From JAFDZV01 sp966128725 (GTDB lineage: Bacteria > Bacteroidota > Ignavibacteria > OLB7), in the NCBI GenBank assembly GCA_966128725.1, contig CBHYLN010000186.1, positions 1-8,644 on the forward strand: a stretch of 8,644 bases of DNA, in the 5' to 3' direction. Position 1 is the stretch's first letter, and each line of letters starts with the position of its first letter. This document shows, in pieces, positions 1 through 4,947 of the stretch. Position numbers and translations under genes: made by a program. Below the pieces are notes generated by a model. The model had not been told where the DNA came from. It ran no database searches and saw only the letters and a list, made by a program, of their open reading frames with translations.

Positions 1-104
1 GTTTGTTGGATCAATTGGCTATGTTTTGCAGGTGAACTAACGACCAGCGGCACCTTCCTGGCGCCGCCCGCGGTATTTATCAATCAACAAATACAGGGGG
101 CAAC

Positions 105-431
105 ATGGCGGAACCACCGAAGCGGTTTCAACAGTTTCTGGAAACACACCCGGAAATCGGGAACGCGTACACGGGCCTGGCCGAGGCGTGCGAAAACGCA
201 GGCCCACTTGATGAGAGAATGCTGCGCCTGGCAAAGTTCGGGATTGCGGTCGGCACGTGCCGTGAGGGCGTGGTACGGGCGCATGGACGGCGCGCACTGG
301 GCAGCGGCTGCACGCACGATGAGCTGCGACATGTTGTGCTGCTTGCTACAACAACAATCGGATTCCCGGCCATGATGGCGGCACTGAACGCTCTGGAAGC
401 TGTTATCGAGGAACGGAAGAATACAGCATGA
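105..431 (+). CDS. Carboxymuconolactone decarboxylase (CMD/AhpD-like) family protein, CxxC lacking
   Basis: A 108-residue, all-helical small protein of the CMD/AhpD-like superfamily. The core lies at residues 43-95: Cys52-Arg-Glu54, then His60, then the typical segment with Asp73-Glu74 and Gly86-Phe-Pro. This matches the single-domain subgroup that ends its core in 'TTIGFPAMMAAL'. Full AhpD proteins have a redox CxxC before the conserved His; here only Cys52 is present, so an AhpD-type peroxidase-reducing activity is unlikely. Glu54 and His60 are the probable proton-relay pair, but the substrate cannot be told from sequence. The ATG at 105 follows a G-rich stretch (GGGGG, four bases before it) that can act as a ribosome binding site. 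No gene is linked on the same strand, and a large palindrome lies about 75 bp downstream. Family assignment is firm; function is open. Confidence 0.88.
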   Translation: MAEPPKRFQQFLETHPEIGNAYTGLAEACENAGPLDERMLRLAKFGIAVGTCREGVVRAHGRRALGSGCTHDELRHVVLLATTTIGFPAMMAALNALEAVIEERKNTA

Positions 432-504
432 ACGTGGCTGCACGCGGCGCGTGGTGAAGAGCTGCCGTTTGCAATCGGGCAACGGCATGGTCGGCCGTAA
501 ACGG

Positions 505-534
505 CGCATGCCCAACACGGTGGTTGGGCATGCG
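505..534. terminator. 12-bp perfect palindrome between convergent units, possible bidirectional terminator
   Basis: The arms CGCATGCCCAAC (505-516) and GTTGGGCATGCG (523-534) are perfectly complementary around a 6-base loop. The stem sits between the CMD gene (ends 431, + strand) and the secreted-protein remnant (ends 598, - strand), where a shared terminator would be expected. Neither side has a good T-run, so it could instead be a protein-binding dyad or a REP-like element. A second small dyad (GCCGT-AA-ACGGC) lies just before it. Confidence 0.45.
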
Positions 535-597
535 AGAGATGACAATTGGGAAAAGAGACGACAGCCGAAAGACGGATCGGGCCTGCCAGTTCGGGGG

Positions 598-957
598 CTA
601 CCGCTGCACTTGAAGCTCCGTTGTACGAACAACACCGCCGGACATGGCCCGCACATAGTAGATTCCGGTCGGCATCTGGCCGGCGTGCCAGAAGAACGTG
701 TGCGTACCGGCATCTTCGGTACCGTCGGCTATCGGGGCCACCAGATCACCATGGCTGTTGAACACGTCCACGCGCAGGCGGCCGGCGCCGGCCGTGGTAA
801 CGTTGATGCTGGTTCCACCGCCCAGGACCACGATGTCACCGTTGGCCGCGTGTTCCATCGAGGCACAGTCGAACGGGAACGGGAAGCTGGCGGCCGGACG
901 GCTGTGCCCGGTATTGATTGCGAAATGGTGAATGGCATGCGGGACGGATCTCGCCAT
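598..957 (-). pseudogene. C-terminal fragment of a secreted/surface protein (type IX sorting or FlgD-like Ig domain)
   Basis: The last ~80 residues of this open frame look like the beta-sandwich tail found on secreted FCB-group proteins: a segment reading 'GRLRVDVFNSHGDLVAPI', then 'AGTHTFFW', then 'PTGIYYVRAMSGG', and a final strand just before the stop at 598. That pattern (strand, G-x-L/V turn, AGxHxxxW, GxYxV, closing strand) is shared by Por-secretion C-terminal domains and FlgD Ig-like domains. No plausible start exists: the ATG at 957 has no spaced ribosome site, the N-terminal ~33 residues look non-protein-like, and the frame stays open upstream into a dispersed repeat and the tandem repeats. 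I read it as the remaining 3' end of a larger gene whose body was lost or replaced. A short real gene starting at 858 is the alternative. Family call moderate; broken status is inference. Confidence 0.5.
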
Positions 958-958
958 T

Positions 959-1003
959 CCTTCGCGCGCCTTTGCGTCCTTTGCGGTGAATTTTTCAACC
1001 GTG
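959..1003. repeat. TTTGCG-rich dispersed repeat of a kind seen in many bacterial genomes
   Basis: The core CCTTTGCGTCCTTTGCGGTG (970-988 region) is made of short CTTTGCG units, with a related CTTCGCGCG unit before it and an A/T-rich end 'GAATTTTTCAACC'. From memory, very similar strings recur between genes in Bacteroidota, Verrucomicrobia, Planctomycetes and cyanobacteria, where they give false small ORFs. It has no visible coding role here and marks the upstream edge of the secreted-protein remnant. Confidence 0.5.
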
Positions 1004-1080
1004 AAGTTAGGACTGGCACCACACCCAGTACATCCCGATGTGCAGGACAGAGGGCGAGTTCGACATGTGACGCGGCTGCG

Positions 1081-1268
1081 GCACGGTCGCAGCTACCAGG
1101 CATTGCGAATGTTCAACTCGATGAGTTCGGCATGCGATGCGTAGCGGCACTGTCGCAGCTCCCAGGCATTGCGAATGCTCAACTCGACGAGTTCGGCATG
1201 CGATCGTAGCGGCACTGTCGCAGCTCCCAGGCATTGCGAATGCTCAACTCGACGAGCTTTGCCATGCG
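1081..1268. repeat. Three tandem 65-66 bp repeat units, each with two internal dyads
   Basis: The units begin at 1081, 1147 and 1212 (periods 66 and 65; the third is cut at about 1268). Each reads GCAC(T/G)GTCGCAGCT, then CCAGGCATTGCGAATG, then CAACTCGACGAGTT, then CGGCATGCG. Units 2 and 3 are almost identical; unit 1 has several substitutions. Each unit holds GCATT-GCG-AATGC (1166-1178 in unit 2) and AACTCG-A-CGAGTT (1181-1193). The period change from 66 to 65 breaks any shared reading frame, so the array is not a coding repeat. There are no variable spacers, so it is not a CRISPR array. A REP/BIME-like or protein-binding array is the best description. Confidence 0.85.
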
Positions 1269-1275
1269 TACCACT

Positions 1276-1361
1276 CACTTGTCGCCACCGCCGGCCATAA
1301 ACAGCGAAGCCCGCTCCAACATTATGCTGTGCGGGCTTCCGTGATGCGGAGAGGGCGAGAT
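1276..1361. repeat. 86-bp direct repeat, copy 1: duplicate of the tRNA-Ser 3' end and terminator
   Basis: This copy matches 1455-1540 at 85 of 86 positions (the only difference is ATTATG here against ATTACG there). Its last 15 bases (1347-1361) copy the tRNA-Ser 3' end on the - strand: discriminator, 3' acceptor strand and half of the T-arm. Its middle copies the hairpin AAGCCCGC/GCGGGCTT (1307-1314 and 1331-1338). The rest of the tRNA is absent. The 93-bp spacer (1362-1454) is very GC-rich and has no gene; it shares the 9-mer CGCGGTAGC with the tRNA, which may be chance. Confidence 0.9.
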
Positions 1362-1454
1362 ATACCGCGCGCGCTTCGCTGCGCCGCGGTAGCCTCCGGC
1401 TCGAACCTCGGTCGGTAGCTGGCGGGATCAAGGATGCGCCTGCGGCGCACGGCC

Positions 1455-1540
1455 CACTTGTCGCCACCGCCGGCCATAAACAGCGAAGCCCGCTCCAACA
1501 TTACGCTGTGCGGGCTTCCGTGATGCGGAGAGGGCGAGAT
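1455..1540. repeat. 86-bp direct repeat, copy 2, running into tRNA-Ser
   Basis: This is the parental-looking copy. It begins downstream of tRNA-Ser, includes the terminator-like hairpin, and ends 15 bases inside the tRNA gene. The start-to-start distance to copy 1 is 179 bp. A direct repeat that reaches into a tRNA 3' end is the shape left by site-specific integration and also by local duplication. No integrase is present in the window to decide between them. Confidence 0.9.
1486..1517 (-). terminator. Terminator-like hairpin downstream of the Val-Met-Ser tRNA cluster
   Basis: Reading the - strand, AAGCCCGC and GCGGGCTT form a perfect 8-bp stem starting 9 bases after the end of tRNA-Ser, followed by TTCGCTGTTTATGG. 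The T content is modest, so it is a weak-looking intrinsic terminator, but the place is right. An alternative pairing ACAGCG/CGCTGT (1480-1485 with 1504-1509) overlaps it. Confidence 0.55.
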
Positions 1541-1615
1541 TCGAACTCGCGGTAGCGCTAAAAACGCTACGACGGTTTAGCAAACCGTTGCCTTCAGCCA
1601 CTCGGCCACCTCTCC
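1526..1615 (-). tRNA. tRNA-Ser (anticodon GCU)
   Basis: Read on the - strand, the gene starts GGAGAGGTGGCCGAGTGG and ends with the acceptor strand CCTCTCC plus discriminator G, as expected for serine. The anticodon loop TTTGCTAAA gives GCU, reading AGC/AGU codons. A long variable arm (GTAGCG-TTTTTAG-CGCTAC) makes this a class II tRNA, and the T-loop GTTCGAATC is present. Length is 90 nt. CCA is not encoded (CAT follows). It is the last gene of the Val-Met-Ser cluster, and its 3' end is duplicated about 180 bp downstream. Confidence 0.97.
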
Positions 1616-1689
1616 AATCCTCGTGTGTTCACCGCATGCCACCACCGAATCTCATGAACCAGGGCATGTGCTTGCGAACACTATGTCTG

Positions 1690-1763
1690 TAGCGGAGGAG
1701 GGACTTGAACCCCCGACACATGGATTATGATTCCATTGCTCTAACCAACTGAGCTACTCCGCC
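1690..1763 (-). tRNA. tRNA-Met (anticodon CAU, elongator type)
   Basis: On the - strand the acceptor arms GGCGGAG and CTCCGCT pair with a G-U end pair, followed by discriminator A; CCA is not encoded. The D-arm is TAGCTCAGTTGGTTAGAGC, the anticodon stem ATGGA/TCCAT encloses ATCATAA, so the anticodon is CAU. The T-arm is GGGGGTTCAAGTCCCTC. The features of an initiator tRNA (unpaired 1-72, three G-C pairs in the anticodon stem) are missing, so elongator Met fits best. An Ile tRNA with lysidine-modified CAU cannot be fully excluded from sequence. Confidence 0.93.
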
Positions 1764-1843
1764 AATTGTCAACGTCCTGCCGAATCAACTTCCCCCACGC
1801 AACAGGCCGCGACCTGCCTCGGCAACCGAACGATTCAACAGTG

Positions 1844-1918
1844 TGGGCGCTGAGGGGTTCGAACCCCCGACCTTCTCGGTGTAAACGAGACGCTCTGAAC
1901 CAGCTGAGCTAAGCGCCC
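1844..1918 (-). tRNA. tRNA-Val (anticodon UAC)
   Basis: On the - strand the gene runs from GGGCGCTTAGCTCAGCTGG to AGCGCCC plus discriminator A. The anticodon stem TCTCG/CGAGA encloses TTTACAC, giving UAC (valine GUN codons). The T-arm GGGGGTTCGAACCCCTC is perfect. Length is 75 nt with no encoded CCA. It is the first gene of the cluster, 37 bases after a Bacteroidota-type -7 element. Confidence 0.97.
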
Positions 1919-1955
1919 ATTCTCCTCAAAAGCCGCGCCTGTTGAAGAGGGATTG

Positions 1956-1987
1956 CAAATATAGACCGATCGCAAAGGCGCCGCAAA
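1956..1987 (-). promoter_or_regulatory. Bacteroidota-type promoter for the tRNA cluster
   Basis: The - strand reads TTTG (1987-1984), a 20-base spacer, then TATATTTG (1963-1956). This is an exact match to the Bacteroidota primary sigma consensus TTTG-N19-21-TAnnTTTG. It begins at the base after the cation transporter's stop codon and ends 37 bases before tRNA-Val. No comparable element was found between the tRNA genes, which suggests one transcript for Val-Met-Ser. Confidence 0.8.
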
Positions 1988-3028
1988 CTAATTCTGTTCA
2001 GGATTGTAATTGCCGTTGGCGCTATGCAGCACACGGTGCGCGGGCTCGCCCTGTGCGCGTTCCAGCGTGAACTCCTGCGTGATTGTCTTCGGCTCGGAAC
2101 GGCGGTCGCAGTCACCATTGGGGCAGAAAACGCAGCAATCGGAATTGCAGGCATCCAGATGCAGAAGCACCTCGGCGTGGTCGTCGAACTCGGCACGGAT
2201 CGCGGTCACTACGTCATCCTGAACCTCGTGTACACGCCACAACGGCATGTAGAAGGGCAGCGTAAGGTGAAAGTCGATAAAGCGGTTTTCGCCGGCACGC
2301 CACGCCCGCAGGCGGTGCACGTCGATCATCTCCGAGGTCCGCATATGGTTCAGCACCGATACGGTACGCTCCAGCGTTTCGGGGTCCACCGCGTTCATCA
2401 GTCCGCGAACGGATTCGGCCACCAGCTTGTACCCGGTCACGATGATGTTCAGCCCAACGGCAATGGCGAACAACGGGTCCAGCAACGTGATGTTGGTGAT
2501 ACGCACCAGGATGAGCCCGATAAGCACGCCAATGGACGTATAGCTATCGGTAAGCACATGTTTGCCATCGGCCACCAGCACCAGCGAATTGGTACGCTTG
2601 CCGGTACGGATCAGGTACGCGCCCAGCGCCAGATTGATGGCGCCGGCCGCGGCGGTTACGATGACGCCAACGTCCAGCGATCGAAGCTTGCTGCCAAGCA
2701 GGATGTCGTGCACGGCCTCGTAGCAGATGGCGATGGCCGCAATCACGATCAACGCCCCCTCCACCCCAGCCGAGAAGTACTCGGCCTTGCCGTAACCATA
2801 CGGATGGCGCGAATCCGCGGGCCGCGCAATCAGGATCACGCTGTAGAACGCAACGCCCGTGGCGATCACATGCACCACCGACTCCATCGCATCCGATAGA
2901 ATCGCGGCCGAGTTGGTAATCAGATATCCCCCCACCTTCATCACCAGCATCAGAAAGCCGATGAGCAGCGAGATGAGGGCGGCCTTTCGCCGTAATGCCT
3001 GGCGGTCGCCACGCTCAACACTATTCAC
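1988..3028 (-). CDS. Cation diffusion facilitator (CDF) family metal efflux transporter with Cys-rich tail
   Basis: An inner-membrane antiporter that exports divalent metal ions (Zn, Mn, Fe or similar) in exchange for protons. With the GTG start at 3028 the protein has 346 residues. Visible parts: TM1 at about 18-38; TM2 with the SDAMES motif (Asp46, His53); the CDF signature HPYGYGKAEYF at 75-85; TM5 with His157-xxx-Asp161 in 'ADGKHVLTD', the usual metal site partner; and a cytoplasmic ferredoxin-like domain from about 210. After that domain comes a cysteine cluster at 294, 298, 299, 302 and 307. I chose GTG because GAGGA lies 7 bases before it; a TTG at 3100 would add 24 residues, but that stretch is not hydrophobic or CDF-like and carries the ribosome site inside it. 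The stop codon abuts the tRNA promoter. Substrate is not decidable from sequence. Confidence 0.92.
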   Translation of the reverse strand: MNSVERGDRQALRRKAALISLLIGFLMLVMKVGGYLITNSAAILSDAMESVVHVIATGVAFYSVILIARPADSRHPYGYGKAEYFSAGVEGALIVIAAIAICYEAVHDILLGSKLRSLDVGVIVTAAAGAINLALGAYLIRTGKRTNSLVLVADGKHVLTDSYTSIGVLIGLILVRITNITLLDPLFAIAVGLNIIVTGYKLVAESVRGLMNAVDPETLERTVSVLNHMRTSEMIDVHRLRAWRAGENRFIDFHLTLPFYMPLWRVHEVQDDVVTAIRAEFDDHAEVLLHLDACNSDCCVFCPNGDCDRRSEPKTITQEFTLERAQGEPAHRVLHSANGNYNPEQN

Positions 3029-3121
3029 AACGTTGTCCTCGTATGTTCTGCAACGGGAAGTTGCTAACTTTCCGCCGCTCCGCAATCGCCGTGCAACCAA
3101 GCGGCTGCCTTACCGTAGGTA

Positions 3122-3172
3122 TCCCCTGTGCCGATTGGCGTGTGAGTTCCGCGAAACACCGGAACATGGGGA
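3122..3172 (+). promoter_or_regulatory. Possible branched stem-loop in the leader of the small membrane protein gene
   Basis: The outer arms TCCCC (3122-3126) and GGGGA (3168-3172) enclose two hairpins: GCC-GATT-GGC (3130-3139) and GTTCCG/CGGAAC (3146-3151 with 3160-3165). It lies in the intergenic space between the divergent transporter gene and the gene at 3223. Arms are short and could arise by chance. No clear promoter consensus was seen here; TAACTTTC at 3065 is the nearest -7-like string. Confidence 0.25.
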
Positions 3173-3222
3173 ATGTGGTCAGGCAGGCAACATCGGTAGT
3201 TACTAACAGCTAGGAGTAGATA

Positions 3223-3420
3223 ATGACTGGAAAGAAGATCTTGGCGCTCGTGCTGGCGATCATCATTGGCTTTGTCGCCATCAAGATTGTGGTCTCGATC
3301 ATGGGCGTGATATTCAGCCTGTTGAGCTGGCTTCTGTGGATCGGTGTTGCCGCCGTTGTGGTGTACGCGCTGTACCGCGGCTTCGTCTACATGCTCGACA
3401 ACGGCAAGCGGCTTACCTGA
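3223..3420 (+). CDS. Small membrane protein with two hydrophobic segments, function unknown
   Basis: I do not recognise a named family. The 65-residue product starts MTGKK, then has two hydrophobic stretches (about 5-19 and 25-50, split near Lys21), a Trp-rich centre 'SWLLWIG', and a charged tail ending NGKRLT. This suggests a helical hairpin in the inner membrane with the basic N- and C-terminal ends in the cytoplasm. AGGAG (3212-3216) lies 6 bases before the ATG, one of the best ribosome sites in the window, and a strong terminator follows the stop by about 55 bases. It therefore seems to be a real single-gene transcript. It diverges from the CDF transporter gene, so a link to metal stress is possible but only inferred. 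Confidence 0.75.
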   Translation: MTGKKILALVLAIIIGFVAIKIVVSIMGVIFSLLSWLLWIGVAAVVVYALYRGFVYMLDNGKRLT

Positions 3421-3473
3421 GTCGTTCGCAAGAAGATGGTCATGCGCAGGCCCACAGGCGCGCGCGGATAACG

Positions 3474-3507
3474 AACGGGGTTCCGAAGCATTCTTCGGAA
3501 CCCCGTT
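3474..3507 (+). terminator. Strong intrinsic terminator, 15-bp perfect stem
   Basis: The arms 3474-3488 (AACGGGGTTCCGAAG) and 3493-3507 (CTTCGGAACCCCGTT) are exact complements around the loop CATT, followed by TTTTC on the + strand. It ends the small membrane protein transcript. The same stem lies 58 bases after the ahcY stop on the other strand, so it may serve both convergent units, although the - side has only a short T content. Confidence 0.9.
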
Positions 3508-3564
3508 TTCATTATCTCGACCGCGGCCGGCGCGCAACCGTTTCGCGCGCCATGATTGCCCCGA

Positions 3565-4842
3565 TCAGGTACCGGCCGAATAATCGTCCATGTACTCCAC
3601 CTGCTCCGGCGTCAGCGTATCGATGCCGATGCCCATCGTTGCCAGCTTCACGCGGGCAATCTCCTGATCCTGTTCGGCAGGGATGTCGTACACCCGATTC
3701 TCCCACGGTGTACCGCTCTTGTGCATCTCCGCAAGGCGGATCTGCGACATGAACTGGTTGGCGAACGACATATCCATCACCTCCGACGGATGGCCCTCGG
3801 CGGCGGCCAGGTTCACCAGGCGGCCCTGCGCAAGCAGGTAGATCCGGCGGCTGTCCGGGAGCGTGTACTCCTCGTTGTTGTCGCGAATCGTGCGCTTGTT
3901 CGGCGTCAGCGATTCCAGATCACCGATGTTGATCTCGCAATCATAGTGGCCGGTGTTGCAGACGATGGCGCCGTCCTTCATGGACTCGAAGTGACGCTTG
4001 ACGATCACGTCCTTGATGCCGGTGGCAGTCACGAACACGTCGCCAACCTTGGCGGCCTCGTCCATCTCCATCACCCGCATGCCTTCCAGCGTCGCCTTCA
4101 GCGCGGCGGTTGGCTTCACCTCGGTCACGATCACGTTTGCGCCCATACCCTTGGCACGAAGCGCCACGCCCTTGCCGCAATGCCCGAAGCCGGCAACCAC
4201 GAAGTTCTTGCCAGCAAGCATCACCGAGGTTGAACGGATGATGCCGTCCAGCGTGGACTGGCCCGTGCCGTACACGTTGTCGAAGTCCCACTTGGTTTCG
4301 GCATCGTTGACGGCGATCACTGGATACTGGAGCGCGCCATCGGCCGCCATCGCACGCAGGCGGTGCACGCCGGTGGTGGTTTCCTCGGTGCCGCCGATCA
4401 CGGTGTTGGTAAGCTCGGGGAACTTGTTGTGCACGGTGAAGATCAGGTCGGCACCGTCATCCAGCGTAAGGTTCGGATTGATGGCGAGCGTCTGCTCGAT
4501 ACACCAATAGAAATCCTCGGTGTTCAGGCCATGCCACGCATACATCTTGACGCCCTCGGCGGCAAGCGCCGCGGCAACGGCATCGTTGGTGGAAAGCGGA
4601 TTGCAGCCGGACCACGCAACCTCGGCGCCAGCGTCGCGCAGGGCGCGCACAAGCACGGCGGTTTCCTTGGTCACATGCAAGCAGCCTGCAATGCGATATC
4701 CCTTCAGCGGCTGGGTTTCGCGGTAGGTGGCGCGCAGCGCCATCATCACCGGCATACGGCTCTCGGCCCAGTCGATCAGGCGGCGCCCTTCGTCGGCAAG
4801 CGCCAAGTCACGGACTTTGTACTGTCCTTCTGCGTAATCCAT
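3565..4842 (-). CDS. ahcY: Adenosylhomocysteinase (S-adenosyl-L-homocysteine hydrolase)
   Basis: A cytoplasmic NAD-dependent enzyme that splits S-adenosylhomocysteine into adenosine and homocysteine, removing the product inhibitor of methyltransferases. The 425 residues carry: the substrate-domain motifs around His56 ('GCLHVTKET') and 'TEETTTGVHRL' (152-163); the catalytic Lys184 and Asp188 in 'NDAETKWDFDN'; the Rossmann NAD loop GFGHCGKG (218-225); 'CNTGHYDCEI' (295-304); and 'AEGHPSEVMDMSFANQ' (348-363). The wording of the last motif, the 'TKWDFDNVYGTGQS' segment and the short tail 'EYMDDYSAGT' (no Lys-x3-Tyr end) match the archaeal/Thermotoga-type subgroup rather than the eukaryote/proteobacterial type. 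GGAG lies 6 bases before the ATG. It is the last gene of the metK-methyltransferase-ahcY run. Confidence 0.97.
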   Translation of the reverse strand: MDYAEGQYKVRDLALADEGRRLIDWAESRMPVMMALRATYRETQPLKGYRIAGCLHVTKETAVLVRALRDAGAEVAWSGCNPLSTNDAVAAALAAEGVKMYAWHGLNTEDFYWCIEQTLAINPNLTLDDGADLIFTVHNKFPELTNTVIGGTEETTTGVHRLRAMAADGALQYPVIAVNDAETKWDFDNVYGTGQSTLDGIIRSTSVMLAGKNFVVAGFGHCGKGVALRAKGMGANVIVTEVKPTAALKATLEGMRVMEMDEAAKVGDVFVTATGIKDVIVKRHFESMKDGAIVCNTGHYDCEINIGDLESLTPNKRTIRDNNEEYTLPDSRRIYLLAQGRLVNLAAAEGHPSEVMDMSFANQFMSQIRLAEMHKSGTPWENRVYDIPAEQDQEIARVKLATMGIGIDTLTPEQVEYMDDYSAGT

Positions 4843-4887
4843 CGATAACTCCGAATCTGGTACTGTGAGATTGATGTGTCATGAACT

Positions 4888-4934
4888 CCAACGCCCGCAC
4901 TGCCCGTTGCAATCACATTCAGGGCCGGCGTTGG
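4888..4934 (-). promoter_or_regulatory. Inverted repeat in the ahcY leader, possible structured RNA
   Basis: CCAACGCC and GGCGTTGG (4888-4895 and 4927-4934) pair perfectly over a 31-base interior. On the - strand the interior contains TTGCAACGGG, resembling a conserved string of SAH riboswitches (TGCRACGG) that control ahcY genes in other bacteria. I cannot fit the remaining parts of that consensus, so this may be only a stem between two genes. It lies between the methyltransferase stop and ahcY start. Confidence 0.3.
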
Positions 4935-4947
4935 GGCTGATTCCACA

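Noticed and set aside
1..28. Promoter TTTG...TATGTTTTG in front of the CMD gene
   Set aside because: The TTTG-to-TA distance is 14 bases instead of 19-21, and the -7 element misses its last base; a true -33 would lie outside the window.
451..1209. 252-residue open frame on the + strand with apparent protein repeats at its end
   Set aside because: It is antisense to the sorting-domain remnant, runs through the dispersed repeat and the DNA repeats, has no family features, and the repeat period (66 then 65 bp) does not keep frame.
1081..1268. CRISPR array
   Set aside because: Units are contiguous and 65-66 bp long, without unique spacers, and there are no cas genes.
2024..2899. Long + strand open frame opposite the CDF gene
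   Set aside because: His/Arg/Gln-rich shadow frame typical of GC-rich DNA; the - strand carries clear CDF motifs.
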